A stretch of DNA of 16,813 nucleotides from Fibrobacter sp. (GTDB taxonomy: Bacteria > Fibrobacterota > Fibrobacteria > Fibrobacterales > Fibrobacteraceae), in the NCBI GenBank assembly GCA_017520105.1, contig JAFWRL010000137.1, positions 1 through 16,813 of the forward strand, in the 5' to 3' direction. Numbering within the stretch: position 1 is the stretch's first letter; each line of letters begins with the position of its first letter. The notes below the pieces were generated by a model, which saw only the letters and a program-made list of their open reading frames with translations, did no database searches and had not been told where the DNA came from. Shown here one piece after another: positions 6,349 through 14,235 of the stretch. The position numbers were made by a program, and so were the translations under genes.

Positions 6349-7719
6349 CTAGTAGATCAGCTTTACAAGCAGCGAACCGACAATCGTCGATACGATGACG
6401 CTTACCAAGCCCGGCCGCATAAAGCTGTGGTTCAGCAAGTACTTTCCGATGACGGTCGTGCCCGAACGGTCGAAGTTCACGGTCGCAATGTCGGACGGAT
6501 AATTCGGGATGAAGAAGTAACCATAAACACTCGGGAGCACGCCCAACAGCACAGGGCCTTCGATGTTGAGGCTATAGGCCAGCGGGAGCATCGCGACCAC
6601 CACGGCCCCCTGCGAATTGATAAGCACGCTCACCGCAAAGAACGCAAACGCGATTGCCCACGGGTAATGCTGCACAATATCCTTGAGCCCGCCCTGCATC
6701 ACGTCCATGTAATTTGCAAAGTAGGTATCGGCAAGCCACGCGATACCGTAAATGGCGACAACGGCGACCATACCGCTCTGCCACACGGCTCCCGCCACGG
6801 CCTTCTTGGGTTTCGCGTTGCAAAAAAGAATCATGAACGCCGCCGCCGAAATCATCACGATTTGGATGATAATGTTCATCGCCAGCGGTTTCATCTGCTC
6901 CACGCCATCGACAATCTTGCCCGTCGGAAACTGTGGACGAATATCGTGCCCTGCAATCTGGCAAATGGAAAACAGCACAATCACGCCAAGAGCCGCAAGA
7001 AAGATATACACCGCATGTTTTGCCTCTTTCGGGACTTTTTTGTCAAGCACGGAAGCCGTACTCCCGAACATGTATTCCTTCATCTGCGGGTCCTTGAGGC
7101 GCGCCTGGAAAGCCGGGTCCTTATCGAGATCGAGCCCTCGCCTGTACGAAACAGCCGCTGCCGCCATAAGTCCGCAAATGCACGCCGGAATCGTAATCGC
7201 GATGACCTGCAAGTTGTTGATTTCAAATCCGTTCTTGTTCGAGATAATGACAAACGAAGCGACCGCCGCCGCAATCGGCGAACATGTAATGCCCACCTGC
7301 GAAGCGACCGAAGCTACGCCGCACGGGCGTTCCGGGCGTATTCCCTTCTTGAGGGAGATATCGCAAATAATCGGCATCAGTGTATAGACCACATGCCCTG
7401 TTCCCACGAGCACCGTCAAGAAGAACGTGCAAAGCGGAGCGAGGAACGTAATGTGGTCCGGATGCCGACGCAATAGGCGTTCTGCAACCTGGATAAGCCA
7501 ATCCATACCGCCAGAGGCCTGCAAGATTCCCGCACAAGTCACGGCGGCAATGATGATGTAAATAACGTCTGTTGGTGGCTTGCCCGGCTGCAAGCCAAAG
7601 CCAAGCACCAAAATAGCTAGACCGATGCCGGAAATGGCACCGAGCGCAAGACTCCCGTAACGCGAACCCACGTAAAGTGCCAGAAGCACTATCAACAGCT
7701 GAATAATCATCAATGCCAT
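6349..7719 (-). CDS. dcuB: Anaerobic C4-dicarboxylate transporter, DcuB type
   Basis: This inner-membrane transporter exchanges fumarate, malate or aspartate for succinate under anaerobic conditions. In a succinate-fermenting Fibrobacter, succinate export is the likely main role. The 456 residues are typical for the Dcu family and very hydrophobic, with about 10-12 membrane segments. Family strings are LQPGKPPTDV (43-52), ILQASGGMDWL (65-75), GTGHVVYTLMPI, IRPERP, DKDPAFQ, GIAWLADTYF, NSQGAVVVAMLPLA and the C-terminal NYPSDIATVNFDRSGTTVIGK. The ATG at 7719 follows an AAGGAGA SD. A TATATT -10-like box is at 7767-7772, but no clear -35 is seen. The gene is monocistronic, with a terminator at 6283-6318. 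DcuA is the alternative, but the C-terminal pattern is closer to DcuB. Confidence 0.92.
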   Translation of the reverse strand: MALMIIQLLIVLLALYVGSRYGSLALGAISGIGLAILVLGFGLQPGKPPTDVIYIIIAAVTCAGILQASGGMDWLIQVAERLLRRHPDHITFLAPLCTFFLTVLVGTGHVVYTLMPIICDISLKKGIRPERPCGVASVASQVGITCSPIAAAVASFVIISNKNGFEINNLQVIAITIPACICGLMAAAAVSYRRGLDLDKDPAFQARLKDPQMKEYMFGSTASVLDKKVPKEAKHAVYIFLAALGVIVLFSICQIAGHDIRPQFPTGKIVDGVEQMKPLAMNIIIQIVMISAAAFMILFCNAKPKKAVAGAVWQSGMVAVVAIYGIAWLADTYFANYMDVMQGGLKDIVQHYPWAIAFAFFAVSVLINSQGAVVVAMLPLAYSLNIEGPVLLGVLPSVYGYFFIPNYPSDIATVNFDRSGTTVIGKYLLNHSFMRPGLVSVIVSTIVGSLLVKLIY

Positions 7720-7812
7720 ATAATCTCCTTAGGCCGGAGCTTAAAAGCGCCCCGACTCATAAGAAAAATATACTCTAAAAGTGCGTTATAGTAACCGAGA
7801 TTGAAAAATTCT

Positions 7813-7851
7813 CAAACAAAAAGGAGATGCCCGATCACACAAGTCGGGCAT
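7813..7851 (-). terminator. Rho-independent terminator of the lptD-to-FISUMP cluster
   Basis: On the minus strand an 8-bp perfect stem (ATGCCCGA with TCGGGCAT, 7827-7834 and 7844-7851) has a 9-base loop. CTCC and then TTTTTGTTT follow. It lies 52 bases beyond the FISUMP lipoprotein stop. Confidence 0.75.
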
Positions 7852-7902
7852 GACAGAATAGCATTAATAAAATACTTTAAGGGTTACAAAAAACTACAGT
7901 TA

Positions 7903-9453
7903 TCATTCAGCAACGTTCTTGACGCAACGAACTGCGTTATAAACTCTCTTGTAAGATTCTATTTTTTCCATCACTTCGCTATAAACAACGTGCGACTCAT
8001 TCAAGGCATAAGCATAAGCACGGAGGTTCCTGATAGACTTATTGGTTTCATAAACAGGATCGGCGGTCCACAAGAAAGCAGTTTCACCAACATAAGCATT
8101 GTGATTAGCTCCAATCACCTCATTCTTTTCGTCATACTGACCTGCCGCCATCAGCGAAAACTCATATTCATCATCACCGGGATTACTGTGCCACCCCACT
8201 TTAGCCTTCAACGCATGGACTTTGTCCCACCCGCCAATGGCGTACAACAATTCTTCAAATTCGAGAATCATCGGCAAATGCCAGCCTTCCGGGCAAATAC
8301 CGCGAACCGGTTCCTGACTAAAATGCTTATCCATGAACGAATAATCAAAAGAACCGGAATCCATGGCTGCGGCCCAGGAATAAAGCATCCCATATGCTTT
8401 CTTCAATTCCGCATCATCAGTTTCGACCGATGTGGAACGCCCCTTGAGCACCGGAGTCTTGACGGAATCCGCGTAATTGAGATTCTGGGCCATCCAAGTT
8501 TGCTTGCCAATCGTGACAGTTTTATAAACCTGTCCATCGCGGGCATCCGTAAATTCGTCTTTTTTCACAGCCGACGGTTTCACCGGTTTTTGAACATGTT
8601 CATAATTTTCTACGCAACGTACAGAGAAACCATGACGTTTTGATCGATAGTCAACATCACTGCGCGAGCCATAAGCGGAACAATAAGCAATCGCCGTCGT
8701 ATCGCTATCTTCACGCGAAGTCCAAAAAAAGGCATTTTTCGTATTCAAAGACAATTCTCCATAGCGGTACTGATTCATAGAGCCTGACGGAAGAAGCGTA
8801 AAGCCATAAATGTTCACGTCAATAGAATCTGACCAAGAAAAGAAGCTACCACTTCTGAAAAGATTATGTCCATAATCATAAAACAAATCGGCTTCTTCAT
8901 ATTCGAGAACGTGCCAGCCTTCCGGACAAATTCCTTTAAAGTTGTCAGTAATTTCGCATGTTTTTCCATAACCGCAACCGGACTTTACAGAATCCATGGC
9001 CGCAGCAAACGTATAAAGCCGTCCGAACAAATCGCAGTTATCCTGAGCACACCAAGTATTGAGAGTATCGCCCAAATCGTAATTCAAGTTCTCGGCCATA
9101 AAATTATACGGTCCAAGCTTAATGGTCTTGTAAATCTTGTTGTCGCGGCTATCGACAATTTCGCCATATGTAAGTTCTGGATTGAGGTAATTCCATGCAG
9201 TCTCTACGGAACTGGAGCTTTCCTGACTGCTAGAACTTTCGACACTGCTAGAAAGCGCCAAGCTGCTGGAACTTTGCACGATTGCCGAAGAAAGAACTTC
9301 GCTGCTAGAACTTTCTGCAACGGAACTAGACGATACTTCTAGCGAAGGCATCGATGTGCTTTCTTCACCGCAAGCGATTACGATAAAGGAGAATGATAAA
9401 ATGCCCGTACTCAAAATACGGGCAAAAAACTTATAGAAAGAATTTTTATTCAT
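7903..9453 (-). CDS. Lipoprotein with Ser-rich linker and two FISUMP domains
   Basis: The product has 516 residues. A lipoprotein signal ends at VIAC with the lipidated Cys at 28. Residues 41-82 are a low-complexity Ser linker of repeated SSSS blocks, common in Fibrobacter surface proteins. Two FISUMP domains (TIGR02145) follow, about 97-283 and 299-513. Each has a DxRDxxxYKT start, MAENLNY or MAQNLNY, an FAAAMDS or WAAAMDS motif, CPEGWH, an FxWT motif and a closing V/A-RCV. Pairs of Cys suggest disulfides outside the cytoplasm. The biochemical role is unknown. The gene begins 25 bp after the hisB stop with no SD before the ATG, so it could be weakly co-translated or have its own AT-rich promoter (GATATTTTAAATT lies upstream). 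A terminator follows. Confidence 0.88.
   Translation of the reverse strand: MNKNSFYKFFARILSTGILSFSFIVIACGEESTSMPSLEVSSSSVAESSSSEVLSSAIVQSSSSLALSSSVESSSSQESSSSVETAWNYLNPELTYGEIVDSRDNKIYKTIKLGPYNFMAENLNYDLGDTLNTWCAQDNCDLFGRLYTFAAAMDSVKSGCGYGKTCEITDNFKGICPEGWHVLEYEEADLFYDYGHNLFRSGSFFSWSDSIDVNIYGFTLLPSGSMNQYRYGELSLNTKNAFFWTSREDSDTTAIAYCSAYGSRSDVDYRSKRHGFSVRCVENYEHVQKPVKPSAVKKDEFTDARDGQVYKTVTIGKQTWMAQNLNYADSVKTPVLKGRSTSVETDDAELKKAYGMLYSWAAAMDSGSFDYSFMDKHFSQEPVRGICPEGWHLPMILEFEELLYAIGGWDKVHALKAKVGWHSNPGDDEYEFSLMAAGQYDEKNEVIGANHNAYVGETAFLWTADPVYETNKSIRNLRAYAYALNESHVVYSEVMEKIESYKRVYNAVRCVKNVAE
9208..9333 (-). repeat. Low-complexity Ser-codon repeats (linker of FISUMP lipoprotein)
   Basis: In-frame repeats of Ser codons (TCT/AGC/AGT, as in GCTGCTAGAACTTTC on the plus strand) encode six SSSS-type blocks separated by short Val/Glu/Ala/Leu pieces. 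This forms a flexible spacer between the lipid anchor and the first FISUMP domain. Such tracts can change length by slippage. Confidence 0.8.
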
Positions 9454-9478
9454 ACAACAAATTAATTTAAAATATCAA

Positions 9479-10063
9479 TTACAGAACGCCCTTGCTGCTG
9501 GGAACGCCCTTCACATTACGCGAAGGAGCCACAGCCATAGCCACGGCACGGGCAAACGCCTTGAAGATGGATTCCAGGCAATGGTGGTTGTCACTACCAT
9601 AGAACAGTTCTACGTGCAAGTTCATGCGAGCGTTTTCGCAAAGGCTCTTGAAGAAGTGTTCGAACATGCTGGCTTCAATTCCGCCAGCGGTTTCAGCCGG
9701 GAGCTTCACGTTCCAGACAAAGCCGATACGGTTGCTAAAATCGATGCAAACGCGGCTCAAAGCTTCGTCCATAGGAACAAAGTAAAAACCGTAGCGTTCA
9801 ATGCCTTTCTTGTCGCCGAGGCATTCAACGAGGACCTGACCAAGAACAATCGCGATATCTTCCATGCTGTGGTGCATATCGACTTCGGTATCGCCCTTGC
9901 AGTCCAAATCCAGGTGGAATCCGCCGTGTACTTGGAACAAGTTAAGCATGTGATCCAAGAAGCCCGACCCAGAGTTGATTTTGCCCCTAGACGCATCGTC
10001 CAGATTTAAGAACAGTTGGATATCGGTTTCACTCGTCTTGCGAGAAATCTTAGAAGAACGCAT
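9479..10063 (-). CDS. hisB: Imidazoleglycerol-phosphate dehydratase
   Basis: This enzyme dehydrates imidazole-glycerol phosphate to imidazole-acetol phosphate, the sixth step of histidine synthesis, in the cytoplasm with Mn2+. The 194 residues are the normal length for the monofunctional form; there is no fused HisN phosphatase domain. Metal-ligand motifs are FLDHML (35-40), DMHHSMED (62-69) and DNHHCLES (158-165) followed by IFKAFARA. The C-terminal PSRNVKGVPSSKG matches the family's usual end. A good SD (AGAGGTG) lies 5 bases before the ATG, and the gap from the rodZ-like stop is 11 bp. No other his gene is in the window, so hisB here is separated from its pathway and probably transcribed with envelope genes. 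Confidence 0.95.
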   Translation of the reverse strand: MRSSKISRKTSETDIQLFLNLDDASRGKINSGSGFLDHMLNLFQVHGGFHLDLDCKGDTEVDMHHSMEDIAIVLGQVLVECLGDKKGIERYGFYFVPMDEALSRVCIDFSNRIGFVWNVKLPAETAGGIEASMFEHFFKSLCENARMNLHVELFYGSDNHHCLESIFKAFARAVAMAVAPSRNVKGVPSSKGVL

Positions 10064-10074
10064 CTTAACACCTC

Positions 10075-11022
10075 TTATTTAAGGACACGACCGTCATAAA
10101 CGCTGAAACGTACTACGCGGCCAAACTTCGGCACAGGAAGCGGAGTTTCGACACCGTTCAAGAACATCTTGCCAATCGCACGCGGTTCACCGATAACAAT
10201 ATACAACGTCCCCGACGCCGTATAGACGAGTTTGTTATCTACAGTCGCGATGTTCGCTTCCTTCACAAATTCATCATCGTCTTCATCGCGCTTGATGCCG
10301 ACCCAAGAACGCATCTCGCCAGAACCAACGAGTTCAATTTTCGTGCGGCCATTATCCGAGACCGGCCCAGTAGGAGCCTTGACGGTATCTTTCTTGGAAT
10401 CAGAAGAAATAAAGATTGTTGCAGAAGCCGGGAGATTTTCCGCTTTTTTCACGGCCTTATCGACATCGGCCTGCGTCACCGTCTCGTTTTTTTCATCCTT
10501 GATGGAATCGACAGGAACCGCCTCGGCGCCTTCAGGCATGTCCTGGACCAATTCCGAAGAATCTTCAGGCGCAACCACCGCCGGAGGATTGGCGTTTCCA
10601 TCAGTAGAAACATCGACCTTCGTCACAAAATGGAACCCGACCACAAAAAGAATCGCGATAATCACGATAGCGATCGGCACGGCCTTGCTACGCGGCTTGC
10701 TTTCTTCTTCTGTAATGGGGGCGATATGCTGAATCGGTTCAGAATCGCGCAACGCAAAATTGGAGCCCACTTCGTCGCTATAAATTTTCAAGACAGCCTT
10801 GGGATCCAGACCCAACTTGACACTGATGGAATTCAAGTAGCTACGGACATACGCTTCCACGGGGAGAGATTTCCAATCACTCGCCTCGATAAAACGGAGC
10901 ATCTTCAGCGAAATTTTCGTACGTTCCGCAAGATCTTCTATCGAAAGCCCTTGAGATTCACGAACGCGGACCAAAAAGTCGCCGAGTCGTTCGTTAGGAT
11001 TTTTCTCATTTACCTGAACCAT
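10075..11022 (-). CDS. rodZ: RodZ-like membrane protein with N-terminal helix-turn-helix
   Basis: RodZ links MreB filaments to the membrane for rod shape. This 315-residue protein has the RodZ plan. A cytoplasmic helix-turn-helix (about 11-80; RLGDFLVRVRESQGLSIEDL, then KISLKMLRFIEASDW and LPVEAYVRSYL) is followed by an acidic/basic linker (SKPRSK) and one membrane helix at about 114-134 (VPIAIVIIAILFVVGF). A Pro/Ala/Glu-rich periplasmic stretch comes next, then a C-terminal beta domain (about 215-315; GEMRSWVGIKRDEDD, GTLYIVIGEP, FGRVVRFSVYDG) comparable to DUF4115. The ATG at 11022 has an AAGGTG SD inside the end of maf and only 3 bp separate the genes, so coupling is likely. mreB is not present here. 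Confidence 0.82.
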   Translation of the reverse strand: MVQVNEKNPNERLGDFLVRVRESQGLSIEDLAERTKISLKMLRFIEASDWKSLPVEAYVRSYLNSISVKLGLDPKAVLKIYSDEVGSNFALRDSEPIQHIAPITEEESKPRSKAVPIAIVIIAILFVVGFHFVTKVDVSTDGNANPPAVVAPEDSSELVQDMPEGAEAVPVDSIKDEKNETVTQADVDKAVKKAENLPASATIFISSDSKKDTVKAPTGPVSDNGRTKIELVGSGEMRSWVGIKRDEDDDEFVKEANIATVDNKLVYTASGTLYIVIGEPRAIGKMFLNGVETPLPVPKFGRVVRFSVYDGRVLK

Positions 11023-11025
11023 TTA

Positions 11026-11598
11026 TCACACCTTAACTTGTAATCCATCCAACATTTCCAGCGTACGTGCAACGGGCAATCCGACCACATTGTAGTAACA
11101 TCCGTTGATGGACTTGATCAGGCGCGCACCATTCGTTTGAATGCCGTAGGCACCTGCCTTATCCATCGGGTCTTTAGAATTTACATAATCTTCAAGTTCC
11201 TGTAAGGAACAGTTTCTAAAAATGACCTCTGTTTTCTCCTCGGACGCACAAAGAATCTCCCCTGCACGCGCAATCGCGACACCGGTAATCACCCAATGAC
11301 TCCGATTGTTTAATTTATTGAGCATATCAAGGGCGTCCGCCTCGGATTTCGGCTTACCAAGAGGCTTACCGTCCAAAAAGACGAGCGTATCAAAACCGAG
11401 TACAAACGCGTCGCGCTCCTGGCGGGATACAGACAAAGCCTTGATGCAGGCGTTTTCACGGGGAAAGTCCAGCGGATTCGTACTCGTAGGCTTTTCGTCT
11501 TCGCCCGAGACGACCACGCGGAAGTTGACTCCCAACTGTTTCAAGATTTCGGAACGACGCGGCGAACCGCTAGCTAATACAATTTCAGATTTCATCAT
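11026..11598 (-). CDS. maf: Maf family nucleotide pyrophosphatase (dTTP/UTP type)
   Basis: Maf proteins hydrolyse non-canonical or excess nucleoside triphosphates to monophosphates and are linked to septum control. The 190 residues are typical. The N-terminal phosphate-binding ASGSPRR is at 9-15. The catalytic Asp is in GFDTLV (68-73), GKP follows at 81-83, and SHWVITG at 100-106. DKAGAYGIQ (146-154) is characteristic of the dTTP/UTP-specific (YhdE) branch, and NVVGLP is at 170-175. Two adjacent ATGs occur at 11598 and 11595; GGAG lies about 11 bases before the first. The gene follows lptD by 44 bp and is followed by the rodZ-like gene after 3 bp. Confidence 0.93.
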   Translation of the reverse strand: MMKSEIVLASGSPRRSEILKQLGVNFRVVVSGEDEKPTSTNPLDFPRENACIKALSVSRQERDAFVLGFDTLVFLDGKPLGKPKSEADALDMLNKLNNRSHWVITGVAIARAGEILCASEEKTEVIFRNCSLQELEDYVNSKDPMDKAGAYGIQTNGARLIKSINGCYYNVVGLPVARTLEMLDGLQVKV

Positions 11599-11642
11599 TC
11601 GTCTTTCGTCTCCAGGCTCGAAGAGCCGTCCTCTCGTCTAAA

Positions 11643-14171
11643 TTAGTCATAGTACTTCGTGTCGGTGCTGCCAGCGTTCAGCTTGATATCCGGCAAGTCG
11701 CGCACATACACAGAGAAACTCCAACCAGCGGCAGGGCCCGTCGGCGTCCAAGTGAAATCGAGCTGCCAGCAATGCAACACACGCTTGAACGTAAATTCAT
11801 GCGAGACAAACTTGCCCTCGTTATAATCGTAACGGGTGCTATAGGAAACATCCCAGTTGATGGTCGGCTGGAACGACGCAGAAATTCCTGTCGAGTGGGA
11901 GATGTTGTCTTTGAACAAATTCTTTGCCACGCGCGTACTGCTGAACGAATAACGGTAATCCAAGCTCAGGTTCCACTTCAGCATTTCGTATTTTTCCATC
12001 TGCGACGGAAGTCCGCCATTAAACGAACCGCTCCAGTAAAAATGCTTCGAAAGTTCATAGCCCCAGTACGTGAGTTCCGGGAATTTTACTTTATTCGGAG
12101 TCGATGTATATTTATGATAAAAGCTGTGGCGGGTATTGATGGTAAACATGTAATCTTGTAAAATCTGGAATCCAAACGACGAGGAAATATCCGAGAAGTT
12201 GAGCGAGTCCGCAGCGAAGTTGTACGAGAAACTATGCCTTGTCGTGAGCAAACGGCGTGTACCGTACTGGTCTTCGACCATTTTTGCTTTCTTTGTCGAA
12301 TCACCCCGGGTCGTATCGACATGGCCGGCCACCTTGAGGTACTTGATGTCAAAGTCGTTACTCAGGCTAAAACCGATAGTCTGTTGTTTTTGCTGATACG
12401 GATACTGCCCCAAGAACGGATGCGGGGCAAACGTCTTGACGGTATCGATTTCTGGCGCATACGTGTAAGAAACGCTCGGCGACAGCACATGGCGAATACC
12501 TGTGAAACGCCCGATTTCTGGGACCCAGATACCGTAGAGTTTTGTATCGGCGGTCAAGCTGTAGCTATGATTGTAAGCCACATCGCCATACGAGCCCTCC
12601 CCCGGATTGAAGCTCATGTACCGTTTTCGTTTGTACAAGGAATCGTTCGGATTACGCCAAGACGTACCCGTCCAATATCCCGAGAACGTCGCCCGCGGCG
12701 TGATGTTGATGACATTGAAAAGTCTTCCCGAATAGTCGATGGAATAAGTTCCCGCATACCCTACATAATGCGCCGTTGTATCTTCATCCTGCAATTCGTC
12801 CCTATCACGCCGCATGTGGTAATTGAATCTATTCGTAAAGCTGTAGTTGAACTTTTCGAGGAACGACTGGAACGATCCATCCTCTGCGGCAACTTCGCCT
12901 TCATCCAGTTCGAAGCTGAAAAGATTTCCGCTCATTCGGAACTGGATATCGGGCAAGTCGCGTTCAAGCATTCCGGTCGTCAAGTTGTGGCTCTGTGATA
13001 CCTTGACCGTCAAGCTCTTATTATTGCCGAACTTTCCGGAATACGCAAGAGACGCATTGGCCTGCTGGTTCAAAATCGTACTTGCTTCCAAGGAATTTTT
13101 CTTACGAACATCCGTGCTACTGACAAATGAGCCCTGACCGCTCAACGTGTGCCTAGCATCGGGGGTCAAGTTCTGGTTGTGCAAGAACGAAATATCGTAG
13201 CCACTACGGCTAAAGTCAAATTCCTGCAAATAGCTCGTGTACCGCAGGTAGCCATCTAGCAGATAGCGTTTTTTGTAGCGAATTTCGCCCGATAGCGTCG
13301 AACGTTCAAAACGGCCCTCTTCACCTTCGATAATGTCGCCCGAAATCGTCGCATCCCAGTAATCGTTCGCGGCGTAGTAGAATCCGATGTTGCGCAAATA
13401 GAATCCCTGCTTCTGGTCACCTCCGAACTTGGGCGTCAAAAGGCCCGACTTGCGGCCGCTCTTGAGTGGAGCCACAATCATCGGAAGAACCGCCACCGGC
13501 ACGTCAGCAATGTTGAGCACCACGGGTCTTGCAGTAATCGTCTCCTTGGGCTTTACCACCATGCGGCGCCCGTAAAAATAAAAGTGCTGGTGCGTCGTAT
13601 CGTTACACGTACTGAAATCGCCTCGAGCAATCTGGATTCGCGTATCCGGCAAACGGCGGACTTCCATGCCGTTCAGTTGCTGGTTGTCCTGGAACGTCGT
13701 CGCATAATAGACCTCGCCTATTTTAGACTTGAGGTTGTACTTGAGGCGCATTCCCGACAACGACGGGTTCTTGGTCTCGCGAAGCACGGGGTTCCCAGAC
13801 GCCGCCAGAATCTGGTTCTTCTGGTCCATCCAAATCGTGTCGGATTCGAGCGTCGCGGTACGGTACTTGAGTTGCGCCGACTTGTTCAAGTTGAACGTCG
13901 ATGTTTCCACGTCATAGACCAAATCGACCGCTCGGTATTCAATCGTATCCACTCCGGTCGTATCGTTCATCCAATCCACTTCCGTCGTATCTTCTTCGAC
14001 CTGGACGCGCTCTTCGAGTTCAAAGCGGGTCATCTCCTCGCCATGCGAGCAAGGAGCAAAGACCGCAGTCAACAAAAACACAAAAACGGCCCACAGCAAA
14101 CGATGGGTTTTGGATAAAATCACGGTTCCACAAGATAGAAAAATATGAAAACGAGAAAAAAATATTCTCAT
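11643..14171 (-). CDS. lptD: LPS-assembly outer-membrane protein LptD
   Basis: LptD is the outer-membrane beta-barrel that inserts lipopolysaccharide. From the ATG at 14171 it has 842 residues. From an in-frame GTG at 14123 it has 826 and a tidy 28-residue signal peptide (KTHR, then LLWAVFVFLLTAVFA, then PCSHG). The start is undecided because neither has a good SD, and the ATG sits right at the T-run of the upstream terminator. The N-terminal periplasmic OstA-like domain (in 826 numbering about 60-200) has the strand pattern VYDVETSTFNLN, LKYRTATLESD, GMRLKYNLKSKIG and GDFSTCND. The family signature GRKSGLLTPKFG is at 223-234. The remaining ~600 residues are barrel strands. It heads the run lptD-maf-rodZ-hisB. 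The plan matches the LptD type seen in Bacteroidetes-like bacteria. Confidence 0.88.
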   Translation of the reverse strand: MRIFFSRFHIFLSCGTVILSKTHRLLWAVFVFLLTAVFAPCSHGEEMTRFELEERVQVEEDTTEVDWMNDTTGVDTIEYRAVDLVYDVETSTFNLNKSAQLKYRTATLESDTIWMDQKNQILAASGNPVLRETKNPSLSGMRLKYNLKSKIGEVYYATTFQDNQQLNGMEVRRLPDTRIQIARGDFSTCNDTTHQHFYFYGRRMVVKPKETITARPVVLNIADVPVAVLPMIVAPLKSGRKSGLLTPKFGGDQKQGFYLRNIGFYYAANDYWDATISGDIIEGEEGRFERSTLSGEIRYKKRYLLDGYLRYTSYLQEFDFSRSGYDISFLHNQNLTPDARHTLSGQGSFVSSTDVRKKNSLEASTILNQQANASLAYSGKFGNNKSLTVKVSQSHNLTTGMLERDLPDIQFRMSGNLFSFELDEGEVAAEDGSFQSFLEKFNYSFTNRFNYHMRRDRDELQDEDTTAHYVGYAGTYSIDYSGRLFNVINITPRATFSGYWTGTSWRNPNDSLYKRKRYMSFNPGEGSYGDVAYNHSYSLTADTKLYGIWVPEIGRFTGIRHVLSPSVSYTYAPEIDTVKTFAPHPFLGQYPYQQKQQTIGFSLSNDFDIKYLKVAGHVDTTRGDSTKKAKMVEDQYGTRRLLTTRHSFSYNFAADSLNFSDISSSFGFQILQDYMFTINTRHSFYHKYTSTPNKVKFPELTYWGYELSKHFYWSGSFNGGLPSQMEKYEMLKWNLSLDYRYSFSSTRVAKNLFKDNISHSTGISASFQPTINWDVSYSTRYDYNEGKFVSHEFTFKRVLHCWQLDFTWTPTGPAAGWSFSVYVRDLPDIKLNAGSTDTKYYD

Positions 14172-14204
14172 AAAAAAAGCCGACCCCGGCACAATGGCCG
14201 GGGT
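14172..14204 (-). terminator. Rho-independent terminator of the PDZ-protein gene
   Basis: On the minus strand, ACCCCGGC (14197-14204) pairs perfectly with GCCGGGGT (14183-14190) around a 6-base loop. CGGC and seven T follow. It ends exactly where the lptD frame's first ATG begins, so lptD needs its own promoter or read-through. Confidence 0.85.
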
Positions 14205-14235
14205 GACATATTCAAAACAATTACAAAAGCGGGAA

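Noticed and set aside
6427..7476. 349-codon plus-strand open frame opposite dcuB
   Set aside because: It is antisense to a clear Dcu transporter, rich in Arg/His with no recognisable motif, and has no ribosome site; a codon-bias shadow.
9208..9333. Possible CRISPR or tandem DNA array
   Set aside because: The repeats are in-frame Ser codons of a lipoprotein linker with irregular spacing and no unique spacers.
12234..12998. 254-codon plus-strand frame inside lptD
   Set aside because: It is antisense to LptD barrel strands, without motif or start signals.
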